Translations under genes and position numbers: made by a program
Shown here: positions 34,070-42,713 of the stretch, piece after piece
Layout: the number at the start of each line of letters is the position of its first letter
Position numbering within the stretch: position 1 is the stretch's first letter
Notes under the pieces: generated by a model
Seen by the model: the letters and a program-made list of their open reading frames with translations, nothing else
Databases searched by the model: none
Told to the model about the DNA's origin: nothing
Source: an uncultured Oxalobacteraceae bacterium
GTDB taxonomy: Bacteria; Pseudomonadota; Gammaproteobacteria; Burkholderiales; Burkholderiaceae
NCBI GenBank assembly: GCA_946480015.1
Contig: CAMLIL010000046.1
Coordinates: forward strand, 1-42,751
Direction of reading: 5' to 3'
DNA: 42,751 bases

Positions 34070-35215
34070 TTACTTCATCCACAGGCGCATGGAATCCCAG
34101 GCGCGCCCGAAGATCGTGGCCTGCGACACTTCGTCCAGGGCCACGACCGGCAATTCCAGCAGGGGACGGCCGTCGACGATCATTTTCAGCGAGCCGACCC
34201 GGCTGTTCTTGGCCAGCGGCGCGACCAGCGGGTCCTTGCGCTCCAGCACCGGCTTCATCTTGCCGGCCACGCCTTTCGGCACCGTCACCAGCACATCGTT
34301 AGGGAAACCGATCCTGACGGTGCTGGCCGAGCCTTTCCACACTTCCGGACTCTGGATGGCCTGGCCCTTGCTGTACAGCTTGACCGTGTCGAAGTTCTGG
34401 AAGCCCCAGTTCAGCAGCTTCTGGCTTTCCTGGGTGCGGGCCTGGTCGGAACTGGTGCCCAGCACCACCGAAATCAGACGGCGGTCGAAGCTGCCGGTGG
34501 GCCGGTGGGCCGAGGCGATCATGCAATAGCCGGCCGCTTCCGTGTGGCCGGTTTTCATGCCATCCACGGTCGGGTCCAGCCACAGCAGGCGGTTGCGGTT
34601 GGGCTGGGTGATCTTGTTGTAGGTGAAGCTCTTGACCGAATCGATCTTGTAGAACTCGGGATAGTCGACAATCACGCGGTTCGCCAGGATGGCCAGGTCA
34701 TTGGCGGTGGAGAAATTGTCCGGGCTGGGCAAGCCGTGCGGATTGGCAAAGCGGGTCGACTTCATGCCCATGCGCTGGGCTTCGCGGTTCATCAGGAATA
34801 CGAAGGCGGTCTCGTCGCCGGCCACCGCTTCGGCCAGGGCCACGGCGGCATCGTTACCGGACTGCACCATCAAACCGTACAGCAAGTCGTGCACCGACAC
34901 CGGGGTGGCGGGATCGATGAACATCTTGGAACTGCTGGAGTCGACCTTCCAGGCCTTGACCGAGACATTGATCATCTGGTCCATCGACAATTTCTTGTCG
35001 TGGATGGCCGCAAAGACCAGGTAGGCCGTCATGATCTTGGTCAGGGACGCCGGTTCGATCCGGGAATTCGGATCTTGCGAGGCGATCACCTGGCCGCTGG
35101 TGGCGTCCAGCAGCAGCCACGAGCGTGCGGCCAGCTGGGGTGGCGGAACCGTTTGCGCGACGGCGGCGGAAAGGAAAAGGACGCTGGCAGCGAGTGCCGC
35201 AAAGAGTTTTTTCAT
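34070..35215 (-). CDS. dacC: D-alanyl-D-alanine carboxypeptidase (PBP5/6 type)
   Basis: 381 residues: signal peptide (about 1-20), the serine-hydrolase motifs SLTK (Ser57-Lys60), SGN in LMVQSGNDAAVALAEAV, and KTG in DGMKTGHTEAAGYCM, then the C-terminal beta domain and an amphipathic end (WDSMRLWMK) that can anchor it to the inner membrane. It removes the terminal D-Ala from pentapeptides in peptidoglycan. The ATG at 35215 (MKKLFAALAA) is chosen because it directly opens the signal peptide. The symbol follows the family; dacA would be as good. It is downstream of a hydrolase gene on the same strand. Confidence 0.93.
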   Translation of the reverse strand: MKKLFAALAASVLFLSAAVAQTVPPPQLAARSWLLLDATSGQVIASQDPNSRIEPASLTKIMTAYLVFAAIHDKKLSMDQMINVSVKAWKVDSSSSKMFIDPATPVSVHDLLYGLMVQSGNDAAVALAEAVAGDETAFVFLMNREAQRMGMKSTRFANPHGLPSPDNFSTANDLAILANRVIVDYPEFYKIDSVKSFTYNKITQPNRNRLLWLDPTVDGMKTGHTEAAGYCMIASAHRPTGSFDRRLISVVLGTSSDQARTQESQKLLNWGFQNFDTVKLYSKGQAIQSPEVWKGSASTVRIGFPNDVLVTVPKGVAGKMKPVLERKDPLVAPLAKNSRVGSLKMIVDGRPLLELPVVALDEVSQATIFGRAWDSMRLWMK

Positions 35216-35268
35216 GGGGATGGGGGACTCGATATAGGTGACATAAAGCGGGGCGAACAATTATAGCG

Positions 35269-35922
35269 TCACAGCGCTGCGACACCATCACGGCGCCACA
35301 GTTGAATCACAAGATTTTTTATGTGGCCGAGGCGGCGGTGGAAGAAATGGTCGGCGCCGGGAATGACGATCACCGGCAAGTCTTGCGGTCGGGCCCAGTC
35401 GAACACGTGTTGCAGGGGGATGGTGTCGTCCAGTTCGCCATGAATGACGATTGAATCGTTGGGCACGGGCGGCACCGGCCATTTGCCGGCGGCGGTGCCG
35501 ATGAGCACCAGGCGTTCGGCCGGGCGGCCTGCGGCGGCCAGCCGTTCCTGCAGCTGGGCTTGCACGAAAGTGCCAAAGGAAAACCCCGACAGGGCCACCG
35601 GCAGGCCCGGGTATTGCGCCTGCATGTGTTCCAGCATGACCAGCATGTCGTCGGTTTCGCCGTGGCCGTGGTCATGCACGCCTTCGGACGCGCCCACGCC
35701 GCGGAAATTGAAGCGCGCCGCCGCATAGCCGAGCATGGTGAAGGTGCGCGCCAGGGTTTGCGCGACCTTGTTGTCCATCGTGCCGCCGTACAGGGGATGG
35801 GGATGGGCCACCAGGGCGATGCCGCGCGGCGTCTCGCTGGGCAGGTCGAGCAGGCATTCCATCTTGCCGGCGTGGCCGGTCAGGGTGAATTTTTCCGAAT
35901 GTTTGTTCAGGACAGAGTTCAT
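35269..35922 (-). CDS. Alpha/beta hydrolase
   Basis: 217 residues with the alpha/beta hydrolase core: VAHPHPLYGGTMDNKV near the N-terminus (oxyanion region), nucleophile elbow GFSFGT with Ser115, an Asp in HGELDDTIP and His in GADHFFHRRLG. Such small YtmA/YsgA-like serine hydrolases are usually esterases; the substrate is unknown. The start ATG at 35922 is five bases after the stop of the ferredoxin gene. Intact. Confidence 0.9.
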   Translation of the reverse strand: MNSVLNKHSEKFTLTGHAGKMECLLDLPSETPRGIALVAHPHPLYGGTMDNKVAQTLARTFTMLGYAAARFNFRGVGASEGVHDHGHGETDDMLVMLEHMQAQYPGLPVALSGFSFGTFVQAQLQERLAAAGRPAERLVLIGTAAGKWPVPPVPNDSIVIHGELDDTIPLQHVFDWARPQDLPVIVIPGADHFFHRRLGHIKNLVIQLWRRDGVAAL

Positions 35923-35927
35923 GTAGA

Positions 35928-36245
35928 TCAGATTTTCAGGCGGTCGACGACCTTGCCGCCGACCAGATGGGTGTCGATGATGTCGTCGATGTCGGTGGTG
36001 TCGACGTAGGTGTACCAAGTGCCTTCGGGATAGACCACCAGCACCGGGCCTTCTTCGCAGCGGTCCAGGCAGCCTGCCTGGTTGATGCGGATTTTTCCCT
36101 GGCCGTTCAGGTCCAGTGCCTTGATGCGCTTCTTGGCGTGTTTCTGGGCAATCTCAGCGCCTTGCTTGCCGCAGCAGGGGCGGCCGTCGTCGCGCTGGTT
36201 CATGCAAAAGAACACATGCTTCTGGAAATAGGGCGTGTCGCTCAT
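35928..36245 (-). CDS. Thioredoxin-like [2Fe-2S] ferredoxin
   Basis: 105 residues of the thioredoxin-like ferredoxin family: HVFFCMNQRDDGRPCCG and NQAGCLDRCEEGPVLVVYPEGTWY, quoted as motif regions, with the cluster-binding Cys14, Cys24 or 25, Cys59 and Cys63. These proteins bind one [2Fe-2S] cluster and transfer electrons in the cytoplasm, often of unknown partner. The start is placed at the ATG at 36245 rather than one upstream because MSDTPYFQKHVFF opens the fold. It is followed by the hydrolase gene within five bases. Confidence 0.9.
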   Translation of the reverse strand: MSDTPYFQKHVFFCMNQRDDGRPCCGKQGAEIAQKHAKKRIKALDLNGQGKIRINQAGCLDRCEEGPVLVVYPEGTWYTYVDTTDIDDIIDTHLVGGKVVDRLKI

Positions 36246-36323
36246 GGCAGTTCCGTCTAAATAGCAAATGAATGAAAGCAAAGGTCAGGGCGCAATGATA
36301 CGCGCTCTTGACGCAGGCCCGGG

Positions 36324-37460
36324 CTAGCGACGGTTAAGTTTATGCGAAGGCAGGAGTAGAAACCAGATCGCGAAGAAGGGCCACAGCAAGGAAAGAAACT
36401 GTGCCGCGCCATTGAAGTTGAGGAACTTGCCTTGCACCCAGCCTTGCAGGGTGGATACAAAATAGGGATTGACGGGGATGCTGTTCACCACCAGCAGGCT
36501 CAGCACCAGAGTCACCACCGCCAGCCGCCGCTGCGCCAGCAGGGGCGCGAAGGCCAGGCCCGCCAGCATGATCAGCCCGATCAGGAAGCCACCCTGGGCG
36601 CCGGGAGTGATCCAGACGAAAGCATTGTCGGGCGTGAACAGGAGCGAGCTGGCCAGGGTCTTGATCAGCAGCGCGCCCGACACCATGGCCACGATCAGGC
36701 CCAGCCGCGGCGCGCCCTGGCGCAGCAGGCACAGCATGGTCAGCACCGCCCCGGTCATGCCGCAGGCCGTGATGATGGTTTCCGACAACCAGTATTGCTC
36801 GACCGTCAGTACGGCGCCGGGACGCAGATAGCTGAGCAGGTCGATATCGCGTTCCAGCAAGGTCGATAGCCAGTCGGACAGGATCGGCAGCAACTGGCCA
36901 TGGCCGAACATATAGCCGATCGGATAGATTTGCGCCAGCGGCCACAGGGCCAGCAAGACCAGGCCCTGGCTGGCATGCGGCGCGAACCAGCGCAGGCGCA
37001 GCTGGTACAGCTTGCTCTGGTTGAGGAACGAGCGCGCGCCCAGCGCGCCGATGACTGCACCGATCAGGCCGCCGATGCTGTTGGTGATCAGGTCCAGGCT
37101 GGATGGCACCCGGCTGGGCAGGTAGTTTTGCACCGCTTCCATGCCGCCCGATACCAGCGCGGCCAGCAGCGCCGCCGCCAGGATCGCCCAGATGCCGCGC
37201 AGGAATGGGTAGAGCGACATCACCAGCAGGATGCCGAAGGGGATGTAGCCGACCACATTGACCATCACGTCGAAGCCGGTCCAGTACTGCGGCATCTTGA
37301 GGGTCAGAAAGCTCAGCGGCGACAGGCCGCTGCTGCGCCAGCCCGAAAACGGGAACCAGCTGGCGTAGATGATCAGCAGCAAATACGCCAGCAAGGCCGC
37401 GCGCGCGACCGGCGAACCGCGTTTGCGGGCCGGGGTGTCGGCGGGGAGCGCGTCGGCCAT
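36324..37460 (-). CDS. VanZ-family membrane protein
   Basis: 378 residues with about ten hydrophobic segments. The N-terminal half matches VanZ-like domains: LLIIYASWFPFSGWR, FDVMVNVVGYIPFG and PSSLDLITNSIGGLIGAVIG; the C-terminal half is a further set of helices without clear relationship. VanZ proteins are linked to teicoplanin resistance in Gram-positives, but members in Gram-negatives are of unknown function in the envelope. Start ATG at 37460 (MADALPADTP). It follows the transporter lipoprotein gene by 13 bases. Confidence 0.85.
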   Translation of the reverse strand: MADALPADTPARKRGSPVARAALLAYLLLIIYASWFPFSGWRSSGLSPLSFLTLKMPQYWTGFDVMVNVVGYIPFGILLVMSLYPFLRGIWAILAAALLAALVSGGMEAVQNYLPSRVPSSLDLITNSIGGLIGAVIGALGARSFLNQSKLYQLRLRWFAPHASQGLVLLALWPLAQIYPIGYMFGHGQLLPILSDWLSTLLERDIDLLSYLRPGAVLTVEQYWLSETIITACGMTGAVLTMLCLLRQGAPRLGLIVAMVSGALLIKTLASSLLFTPDNAFVWITPGAQGGFLIGLIMLAGLAFAPLLAQRRLAVVTLVLSLLVVNSIPVNPYFVSTLQGWVQGKFLNFNGAAQFLSLLWPFFAIWFLLLPSHKLNRR

Positions 37461-37473
37461 GCGGCAACGGTCC

Positions 37474-38094
37474 TTAGCGCTGCGCGGCCGGCAGCGATGC
37501 CAGCCAGAGCAGGATGTCGGCGGCCACGGCGTCGGTCGAGGCGGCCAGGGCCGAGGCGCCGCCGGCGGCATCGGCGGTGCTGGCGCTGGTGCTGCGGCGG
37601 AAGGTTTTCTGATCGACCAGCTTGTGGCCGTGGAACAGCGAGGCGCGCAGGGCCAGGTCGCCATGGCTGGCGGCCGCGCTATCGAAGCTATGGTTGAAGT
37701 CGTCCACCTCGACCCGCAGCAGCGGCACGCCGTTCGAGGCATCGGTGGCCGACAGCACCTTGGCGCCGGACTGGGCGATGCGCACCTTGAGGCGCTGGGT
37801 AATCATTTGCAAGGGCGTCGCGGCCCAGCGGCTGTTGGCGTAGGCGCGCGCTTCGAGCGGATTGGCATAGTTCAGGCGGTAATACATGCGCTCGCTGTCC
37901 AGGGCCGCCGAGCCGGTCACGTCGGTGATGACGACGGCGGCAAGCGGCACTGCGGCAGCGGCGGCCGGGACCGCCGGGCCGAAATCGAAGAGCGTGTTGC
38001 TGGCGGGCTTGTCGCTGGCGCAGCCGGCCAGCAGCAGCGCGGTGCCCACGATCAGGGCTGACAGGTTCAGGGGCAGGTTCACGGAAGTCCTCAT
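37474..38094 (-). CDS. ABC-type transport auxiliary lipoprotein (PqiC/LetAB-like partner)
   Basis: 206 residues: lipobox LLLAGC (Cys25), then FDFGPAV and the pattern of the ABC_trans_aux domain, with SERMYYRLNYANPLEARAYANSRWAATPLQM and LLRVEVDDFNHSFDS, given as regions. These lipoproteins stabilise MCE-type lipid transporters at the outer membrane side. The start overlaps the MlaD-like stop (ATGA), tying it to the transporter operon. Confidence 0.9.
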   Translation of the reverse strand: MRTSVNLPLNLSALIVGTALLLAGCASDKPASNTLFDFGPAVPAAAAAVPLAAVVITDVTGSAALDSERMYYRLNYANPLEARAYANSRWAATPLQMITQRLKVRIAQSGAKVLSATDASNGVPLLRVEVDDFNHSFDSAAASHGDLALRASLFHGHKLVDQKTFRRSTSASTADAAGGASALAASTDAVAADILLWLASLPAAQR

Positions 38095-39050
38095 TTGGTC
38101 GGGGCAATAAAACCGGGTTCGCCCGGGCCAGGGCTACCGTTCGGCGCGCCGAACAGCAGGCTTTGCGGACGGTCGCTGAGCGTATTGGCGGTGCGCTTTA
38201 CGGCGCGCAGCGAGGTGCGCGCCTCGTCCGTCATCGACACCAGGTGCGGCAGGGTCTGCAATTCCAGGTCGCTGGTGACCGCTTCGAGCGAGCCGCCGAC
38301 CCGGTCCACGGTCTGGTTCAGGCGCGCGATGGCGCCGTCCGGCGCCTGCAGGTCGGTGGCCAGCTGGTCGAAGCTGCGCGTCATTTTGGTGGCGCTGGCC
38401 GACAATTCATTAAACGAGGCCATGCTTTGTTCCGCCTTGCCGGTCAGCTCGGGCAGGCGGTCGATGGTCGGCTGCAGCTTGGCCGGCAAGGCGGCGTAGG
38501 CGTCGGCGGCCCTGCTGACATCGTCGAACGCGCCCAGGATGACTTTCTGGTGTTCCGGGCTGACCAGGTCGTTGAGTCGGTTGGTCAATGCTTCGGCCTT
38601 GTCCAGAATTACCGTGCCGCGTTTTTCCAGCTGGTCCAGGAAGCCGGGCCGCAGCGGAATGCGCGCGAGGTGCGCCGGGTCGCTGGCCATCAGCGGCGAG
38701 CCGCTGCGTTCATCGTCGAGCTGAATGAAGGCAATCCCGGTCACGCCCTGATAGCCCAGGGTGGCAAATGTGGTCCTGGTGATCGGCGCTTCCTGATCGA
38801 CTGCCAGCTTGATCAAGATCTGGCCGGGAATCTTGGGATCGAAGCTGATGTCGTCCACCTTGCCCACTTCCAGGCCGCGGTAGCGCACCGCCGCCTGCGG
38901 ATTGAGGCCGGGAATCGATTGGGTGGTGGCGATCTGGTAAGGCACCCGCTCGACGCGGTCGCGGTTGAACCAGATGCCGGCCAGCACGGCGGCGATCAGC
39001 AGGGCGATCGTGAAAAAGCCCGTCATTAAGGCGTGCGATCGATTTTCCAT
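38091..39050 (-). CDS. MlaD-family MCE protein
   Basis: 319 residues: an N-terminal membrane anchor (FFTIALLIAAVLAGIWF, about 12-28), the MCE domain (about 40-118; VRYRGLEVGKVDDISF is the typical hallmark) and a long helical C-terminal part. MCE proteins form periplasmic hexamers that shuttle phospholipids between membranes. It starts two bases after the ATPase gene and is followed by an overlapping auxiliary lipoprotein gene. The long C-terminal part suggests a needle-like extension as in YebT/PqiB relatives or Mce-Mla variants. Confidence 0.93.
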   Translation of the reverse strand: MENRSHALMTGFFTIALLIAAVLAGIWFNRDRVERVPYQIATTQSIPGLNPQAAVRYRGLEVGKVDDISFDPKIPGQILIKLAVDQEAPITRTTFATLGYQGVTGIAFIQLDDERSGSPLMASDPAHLARIPLRPGFLDQLEKRGTVILDKAEALTNRLNDLVSPEHQKVILGAFDDVSRAADAYAALPAKLQPTIDRLPELTGKAEQSMASFNELSASATKMTRSFDQLATDLQAPDGAIARLNQTVDRVGGSLEAVTSDLELQTLPHLVSMTDEARTSLRAVKRTANTLSDRPQSLLFGAPNGSPGPGEPGFIAPTK

Positions 39051-39052
39051 TG

Positions 39053-39898
39053 TCAGTTCTCCGGTTGTTGCGCTGGCTGATGCTGTTGTTCCAGCACTTC
39101 CAGTGCCCGTTGGCCACGTTCGCCAAGGAAAAATTGTTTGATGAAGGGATGGTCCACCTTCAGCACATCACAGGTCGGCCCGACGGCAATCACATGCTTT
39201 TCGGCCAGCACGGCGATCCGCGTCGACAGCGCGAACAGCGTGTCCAGGTCGTGCGTGACCATGACCACGGTCAGGCCCAGTTCGCGGTGCAGGGACTGGA
39301 TCAGCGCTACAAACGCGTCCGACAGATCCGGATCGAGGCCGGCGGTCGGTTCGTCCAGGAACAGCAGTTGCGGCTCCAGCGCCAGCGCGCGCGCCAGCGA
39401 GGCGCGCTTGATCATCCCGCCAGACAGGTCGGATGGCATTTTATTCGCATGTTCCGCACCCAGCCCGACCATATGCATCTTCAGCAGCACGGCATCGCGG
39501 ATCACGTCGTCCGGCAAGGCATGCAGTTCGCGCATGGGCTGGGCAATATTGTCGAACACCGTCAGCGCCGAATACAGCGCCCCCTGCTGGAACAGCATGC
39601 CCCAGTGATTGCGCAGGCGCCTCATCTGTTCGGCATCGGCCTCGCTGATATCCTCGCCGAACACCCGCACGCAGCCTTTTGCCGGCCTTTCCAGTCCCAG
39701 CATCTGGCGCAGCAGCACGGTTTTGCCGGTTCCCGAGCCGCCCACGATGGACAGGATTTCGCCTTTGAATATCTCCAGGTTCAAATCCTGATGCACCACC
39801 GTGCGGCCGAATCTGGTCCAGAGATTCTTGATCTCCACCACGGGCGGACCGACATCCTCGTTCGGCCTCTTGTTCAGCGATGGCGGCAGGCGCTCCAT
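39053..39898 (-). CDS. MlaF-like ABC transporter ATPase
   Basis: 281 residues. Walker A GGSGTGKTV, Q-loop MLFQQGALYSALTV, signature LSGGMIKRASLARAL, Walker B LLFLDEPTAGLDPD and the H-loop VMVTHDLDTLF identify an MlaF/Ttg2A-type ATPase. The N-terminus opens MERLPPSLNKRPNED, somewhat longer than in MlaF. The ATG at 39898 overlaps the permease stop by one base (TGATG), so the two are translated together. It powers lipid transport through the MlaE-like permease. Confidence 0.95.
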   Translation of the reverse strand: MERLPPSLNKRPNEDVGPPVVEIKNLWTRFGRTVVHQDLNLEIFKGEILSIVGGSGTGKTVLLRQMLGLERPAKGCVRVFGEDISEADAEQMRRLRNHWGMLFQQGALYSALTVFDNIAQPMRELHALPDDVIRDAVLLKMHMVGLGAEHANKMPSDLSGGMIKRASLARALALEPQLLFLDEPTAGLDPDLSDAFVALIQSLHRELGLTVVMVTHDLDTLFALSTRIAVLAEKHVIAVGPTCDVLKVDHPFIKQFFLGERGQRALEVLEQQHQPAQQPEN

Positions 39899-41028
39899 CA
39901 GAACCCCACGCCGCTGAAGATGATGGCAAACACGGCGTCGGCCAGGATCACCACGGTAATGGCGGTCACCACCGAGGTGGTGGTGCCGCGTCCCAGGCTT
40001 TCGGTATTGGGCTCGATGCGCATGCCGAAGTGGCAGGACACCAGCGCGATCAGCACGCCGAAGGTGGTGCCTTTTAGCAGGCCGATGACATAGTTGGCCA
40101 GCGGTACCGCGTCGGGCAGCTCTTGCAGGAAGTAGCGGATGGACAGGTTCAGTTCCACTTTGGCCGACATCATGCCGCCGATCAAGGCCATGCCATCGGT
40201 CCACACCACCAGCAAGGGCATTGATATGGCCAGCGCGATCACTTTCGGCATGATCAGCCGGTAACCGTGCGAAATGCCCATGACCAGCATGGCATCGAGC
40301 TCTTCGGTCACGCGCATGACACCGAGCTGGGCGGTAATGGATGACCCTGAACGGCCCGCCACCAGGATGGCCGCCAGCAGGGGGCCGAGTTCACGGATCA
40401 CGCTCATGCCCAGGATATTGACGATGTACATATCGCCGCCAAACATGCGCAGTTGCTGGGCCGACAGGTAGGACAGCACCACGCCGATCAGAAAGCCGAC
40501 CAGGGCCGTGATGCCCAGCGCCTGGAAGCCCGCATGAAAGATATTGGCAGACATTTCCTTCCACGGCCCGGTCATCGGGCGGCGCAGGAAGCGGCCGAGG
40601 TCCTGCACCACTTGGCCGATCAGGCGGATGAAGGCGTGCAGATGCTCGAAAAAGGTCAGGATGCCGAAGCCAAGCAGCATCACCCAGTTGAACCGGTGCG
40701 CCCGGGGTTGCGGCAGGGCCAGCTTGCCGGCTTCCTCGATGCGGCTGAACAGTTCCTCCTGGCGCGGCACCAGCTTGAGGTGCGCCGGCCGCCGCTTGCC
40801 CCAGCAATTCCAGAACATCTGGGCGCCGATATGGTCCAGGCTGTCGATCTGTGACAGATCCCATTCCAGCCCCGTGTCGCCGGTCAGCGCCTTGAAGGTG
40901 GCGGCGATCGCTTTGATGGCGTCGCGCTGTGCCAGCGCATGGACCTGCCAGATACCGGTCGCGACGACAACGGCAGTGCCACCGCTGGCGTTGTTGAGGG
41001 TTAATGTTGGCGCATTTTCAATCGGCAT
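39898..41028 (-). CDS. MlaE-family lipid ABC transporter permease with an N-terminal STAS-like domain
   Basis: 376 residues: the first about 100 form a STAS-like domain (ATGIWQVHALAQRD, WDLSQIDSLDHIGAQMFWN), the rest is an MlaE permease with five to six helices and the signature MSVIRELGPLLAAILVAGRSGSSITAQLGVM, given as a region. In canonical Mla systems the STAS protein is separate (MlaB); here it is fused, a known arrangement in proteobacterial paralogues. The gene is the first of the transporter operon, 55 bases after the radical SAM gene. Confidence 0.93.
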   Translation of the reverse strand: MPIENAPTLTLNNASGGTAVVVATGIWQVHALAQRDAIKAIAATFKALTGDTGLEWDLSQIDSLDHIGAQMFWNCWGKRRPAHLKLVPRQEELFSRIEEAGKLALPQPRAHRFNWVMLLGFGILTFFEHLHAFIRLIGQVVQDLGRFLRRPMTGPWKEMSANIFHAGFQALGITALVGFLIGVVLSYLSAQQLRMFGGDMYIVNILGMSVIRELGPLLAAILVAGRSGSSITAQLGVMRVTEELDAMLVMGISHGYRLIMPKVIALAISMPLLVVWTDGMALIGGMMSAKVELNLSIRYFLQELPDAVPLANYVIGLLKGTTFGVLIALVSCHFGMRIEPNTESLGRGTTTSVVTAITVVILADAVFAIIFSGVGF

Positions 41029-41083
41029 TGCGCCAGTGTAAAAGAGAATCGATTAGGCTGCTATCGGAGTTTGTGCGCAATGC

Positions 41084-42553
41084 TCAGGCCACCAAATGGC
41101 GCACCTGGCGCGAAGGTGCGTTGGTGGCCGGCGCATCGACCTTGCCGGCATAATCCTGGCCGACCAGTCCATCCGCGTCCGCCTTGCTCATGCCGCGTGT
41201 TTGCAGATACTGGCTGACCAGTTTCGCCAGCCGGTCCAGGGCAATTCGGTGGGTCGCATCGGTGACGCTGTAGATCCAGTCGGAAAAGGCCATGAAGTGC
41301 GCGAAGGGCGAGTCGCCCAGCAACACCGGTAGCGTATTGACGAAGCGCCCGGAGTTGGCCACCAGATCCCAATACCGCGCAAAGCGTACCAGCCGCTGCA
41401 TGGTCGCGAAATCGATCAGGCTATTGGCCAGGATGGTGTAGGGCGGACAGGGATCGTAGACCATGCCGAACTGCTCGGTGTGGCGGATGATCGGCGTGCC
41501 GCGCAGGCGCTTGAGAATGCCGAACTGGATTTCGTGCGGACCCAGGGCGACCAGCTTGTCGAAGCCGCGCGCAAAACTGTCCAGGTCTTCGCCCGGCAGG
41601 CCGGCAATCAGATCCACGTGCAAATGCGCGTTGGAGCATTCGCTCAGCCAGCGGATATTCTCGGCAGCCTTCGCGTTATCCTGCTTGCGGCTGACCAGCG
41701 CCTGTACCTCGGGATTGAAGCTCTGGATGCCGATTTCAAATTGCAGCGCGCCGGGCGGGAATTTGCTGATGCCATCCTTGAGCGCGTCCGGCAGATGGTC
41801 GGGCACCAGTTCGAAGTGGGCATAGACCGGATCGTCCGGATTGGCGGCCAGCTTATCGAGGAAGAACTGCGTGATCTTCAGGCTGGTCTTGATATTCAGG
41901 TTGAAGGTGCGGTCGACGAACTTGAACAGCCGCGCGCCGCGCGCGTGCAAGCCTTCCAGCTCGGCCAGGAAGGTGTCCAGATTAAAAGGCCAGGCGGTCT
42001 TGTCGAGCGCCGACAGGCAGAACTCGCACTTGAACGGGCAGCCGCGCGAGGCTTCGACGTAAATGGTGCGGTGGGCGATGTCGTTATCGGAATAGAGCGA
42101 ATACGGCAGCTTGATTTCGGCCATTGGCGGCTGCACACCGGCATGCACCTTCATCAGCGGCTGGGGACCGTGAAGGATTTCACCGCACAGTTTTGGAAAG
42201 GTGATGTCGCCCCAGCCGGTGATCAGATAATCGGCCAGCTGGACGATCTGCTGTTCGTTCGGTTCGTACGACACTTCCGGGCCGCCCAGCACGATCACTA
42301 CCTGCGGCGCCACCCGCTTGAGCATCGCCACCACGCGCGTGGTCTCCTCGACGTTCCAAATATAGACACCGAAACCGATGATGCGCGGCTGATGCGCCAG
42401 CAGGCGTTCGACGATCTCGGTGGTCTTGGCGCCGATGACGAATTCCTGCAGCACCGTCTGCTCCTGCAGCGGACCCATGTTCGCCAGCAGATAGCGCAGG
42501 CCCAGCGATGCGTGGGCGTAGCGGGCGTTCAGGGTGGAGAGCAGGATCGTCAT
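41084..42553 (-). CDS. B12-binding radical SAM protein (DUF4080 C-terminus)
   Basis: 489 residues. The N-terminal about 130 residues are a cobalamin-binding-like Rossmann domain (TILLSTLNARYAHASLGLRYL, IIGFGVYIWN, VIVLGGPEVSY). The radical SAM core follows with C172-x3-C176-x2-C179 (GCPFKCEFC) and EIGIQSFNPEVQALV; the C-terminal part is the DUF4080 region (FARYWDLVANSGRF). Such proteins occur in many bacteria without known reaction; the family name follows domain architecture. Start ATG at 42553 (MTILLSTLN). The preceding region carries tandem promoters reading the other way. Confidence 0.9.
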   Translation of the reverse strand: MTILLSTLNARYAHASLGLRYLLANMGPLQEQTVLQEFVIGAKTTEIVERLLAHQPRIIGFGVYIWNVEETTRVVAMLKRVAPQVVIVLGGPEVSYEPNEQQIVQLADYLITGWGDITFPKLCGEILHGPQPLMKVHAGVQPPMAEIKLPYSLYSDNDIAHRTIYVEASRGCPFKCEFCLSALDKTAWPFNLDTFLAELEGLHARGARLFKFVDRTFNLNIKTSLKITQFFLDKLAANPDDPVYAHFELVPDHLPDALKDGISKFPPGALQFEIGIQSFNPEVQALVSRKQDNAKAAENIRWLSECSNAHLHVDLIAGLPGEDLDSFARGFDKLVALGPHEIQFGILKRLRGTPIIRHTEQFGMVYDPCPPYTILANSLIDFATMQRLVRFARYWDLVANSGRFVNTLPVLLGDSPFAHFMAFSDWIYSVTDATHRIALDRLAKLVSQYLQTRGMSKADADGLVGQDYAGKVDAPATNAPSRQVRHLVA

Positions 42554-42597
42554 GGTGGCTTCGGTTGCGGCAAAGCGTTAATTGTAAACTGCGGCCC

Positions 42598-42627
42598 TTG
42601 CCAAGGCACGCTGACCTTTGCTATAGT
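42598..42627 (+). promoter_or_regulatory. Probable sigma70 promoter P1 (tandem)
   Basis: TTGCCA (42598-42603), 18-base spacer, TATAGT (42622-42627). It lies upstream of a second promoter and a hairpin, a tandem arrangement common ahead of rRNA operons. Confidence 0.5.
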
Positions 42628-42631
42628 TCGC

Positions 42632-42650
42632 CTCCCCGCAAAACGGGGAG
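42632..42650. repeat. Hairpin between the tandem promoters
   Basis: CTCCCCG (42632-42638), CAAAA, CGGGGAG (42644-42650): a perfect 7-bp stem at or just after the P1 start site. No T-run follows. Confidence 0.6.
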
Positions 42651-42684
42651 CGCCAGAAAGCAAGGCGCTGTAGCAAAAAGGGAG

Positions 42685-42713
42685 TTGACGAATATCGCAA
42701 AACGCCGCATAAT
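42685..42713 (+). promoter_or_regulatory. Probable rRNA-operon promoter P2
   Basis: TTGACG (42685-42690), 17-base spacer, CATAAT (42708-42713), a near-consensus promoter. The following CTTCTCTGCTGCTGACA resembles the leader of rRNA operons in Oxalobacteraceae as I remember them. The transcribed region lies beyond the window edge, so the rRNA assignment is inference. Confidence 0.6.
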
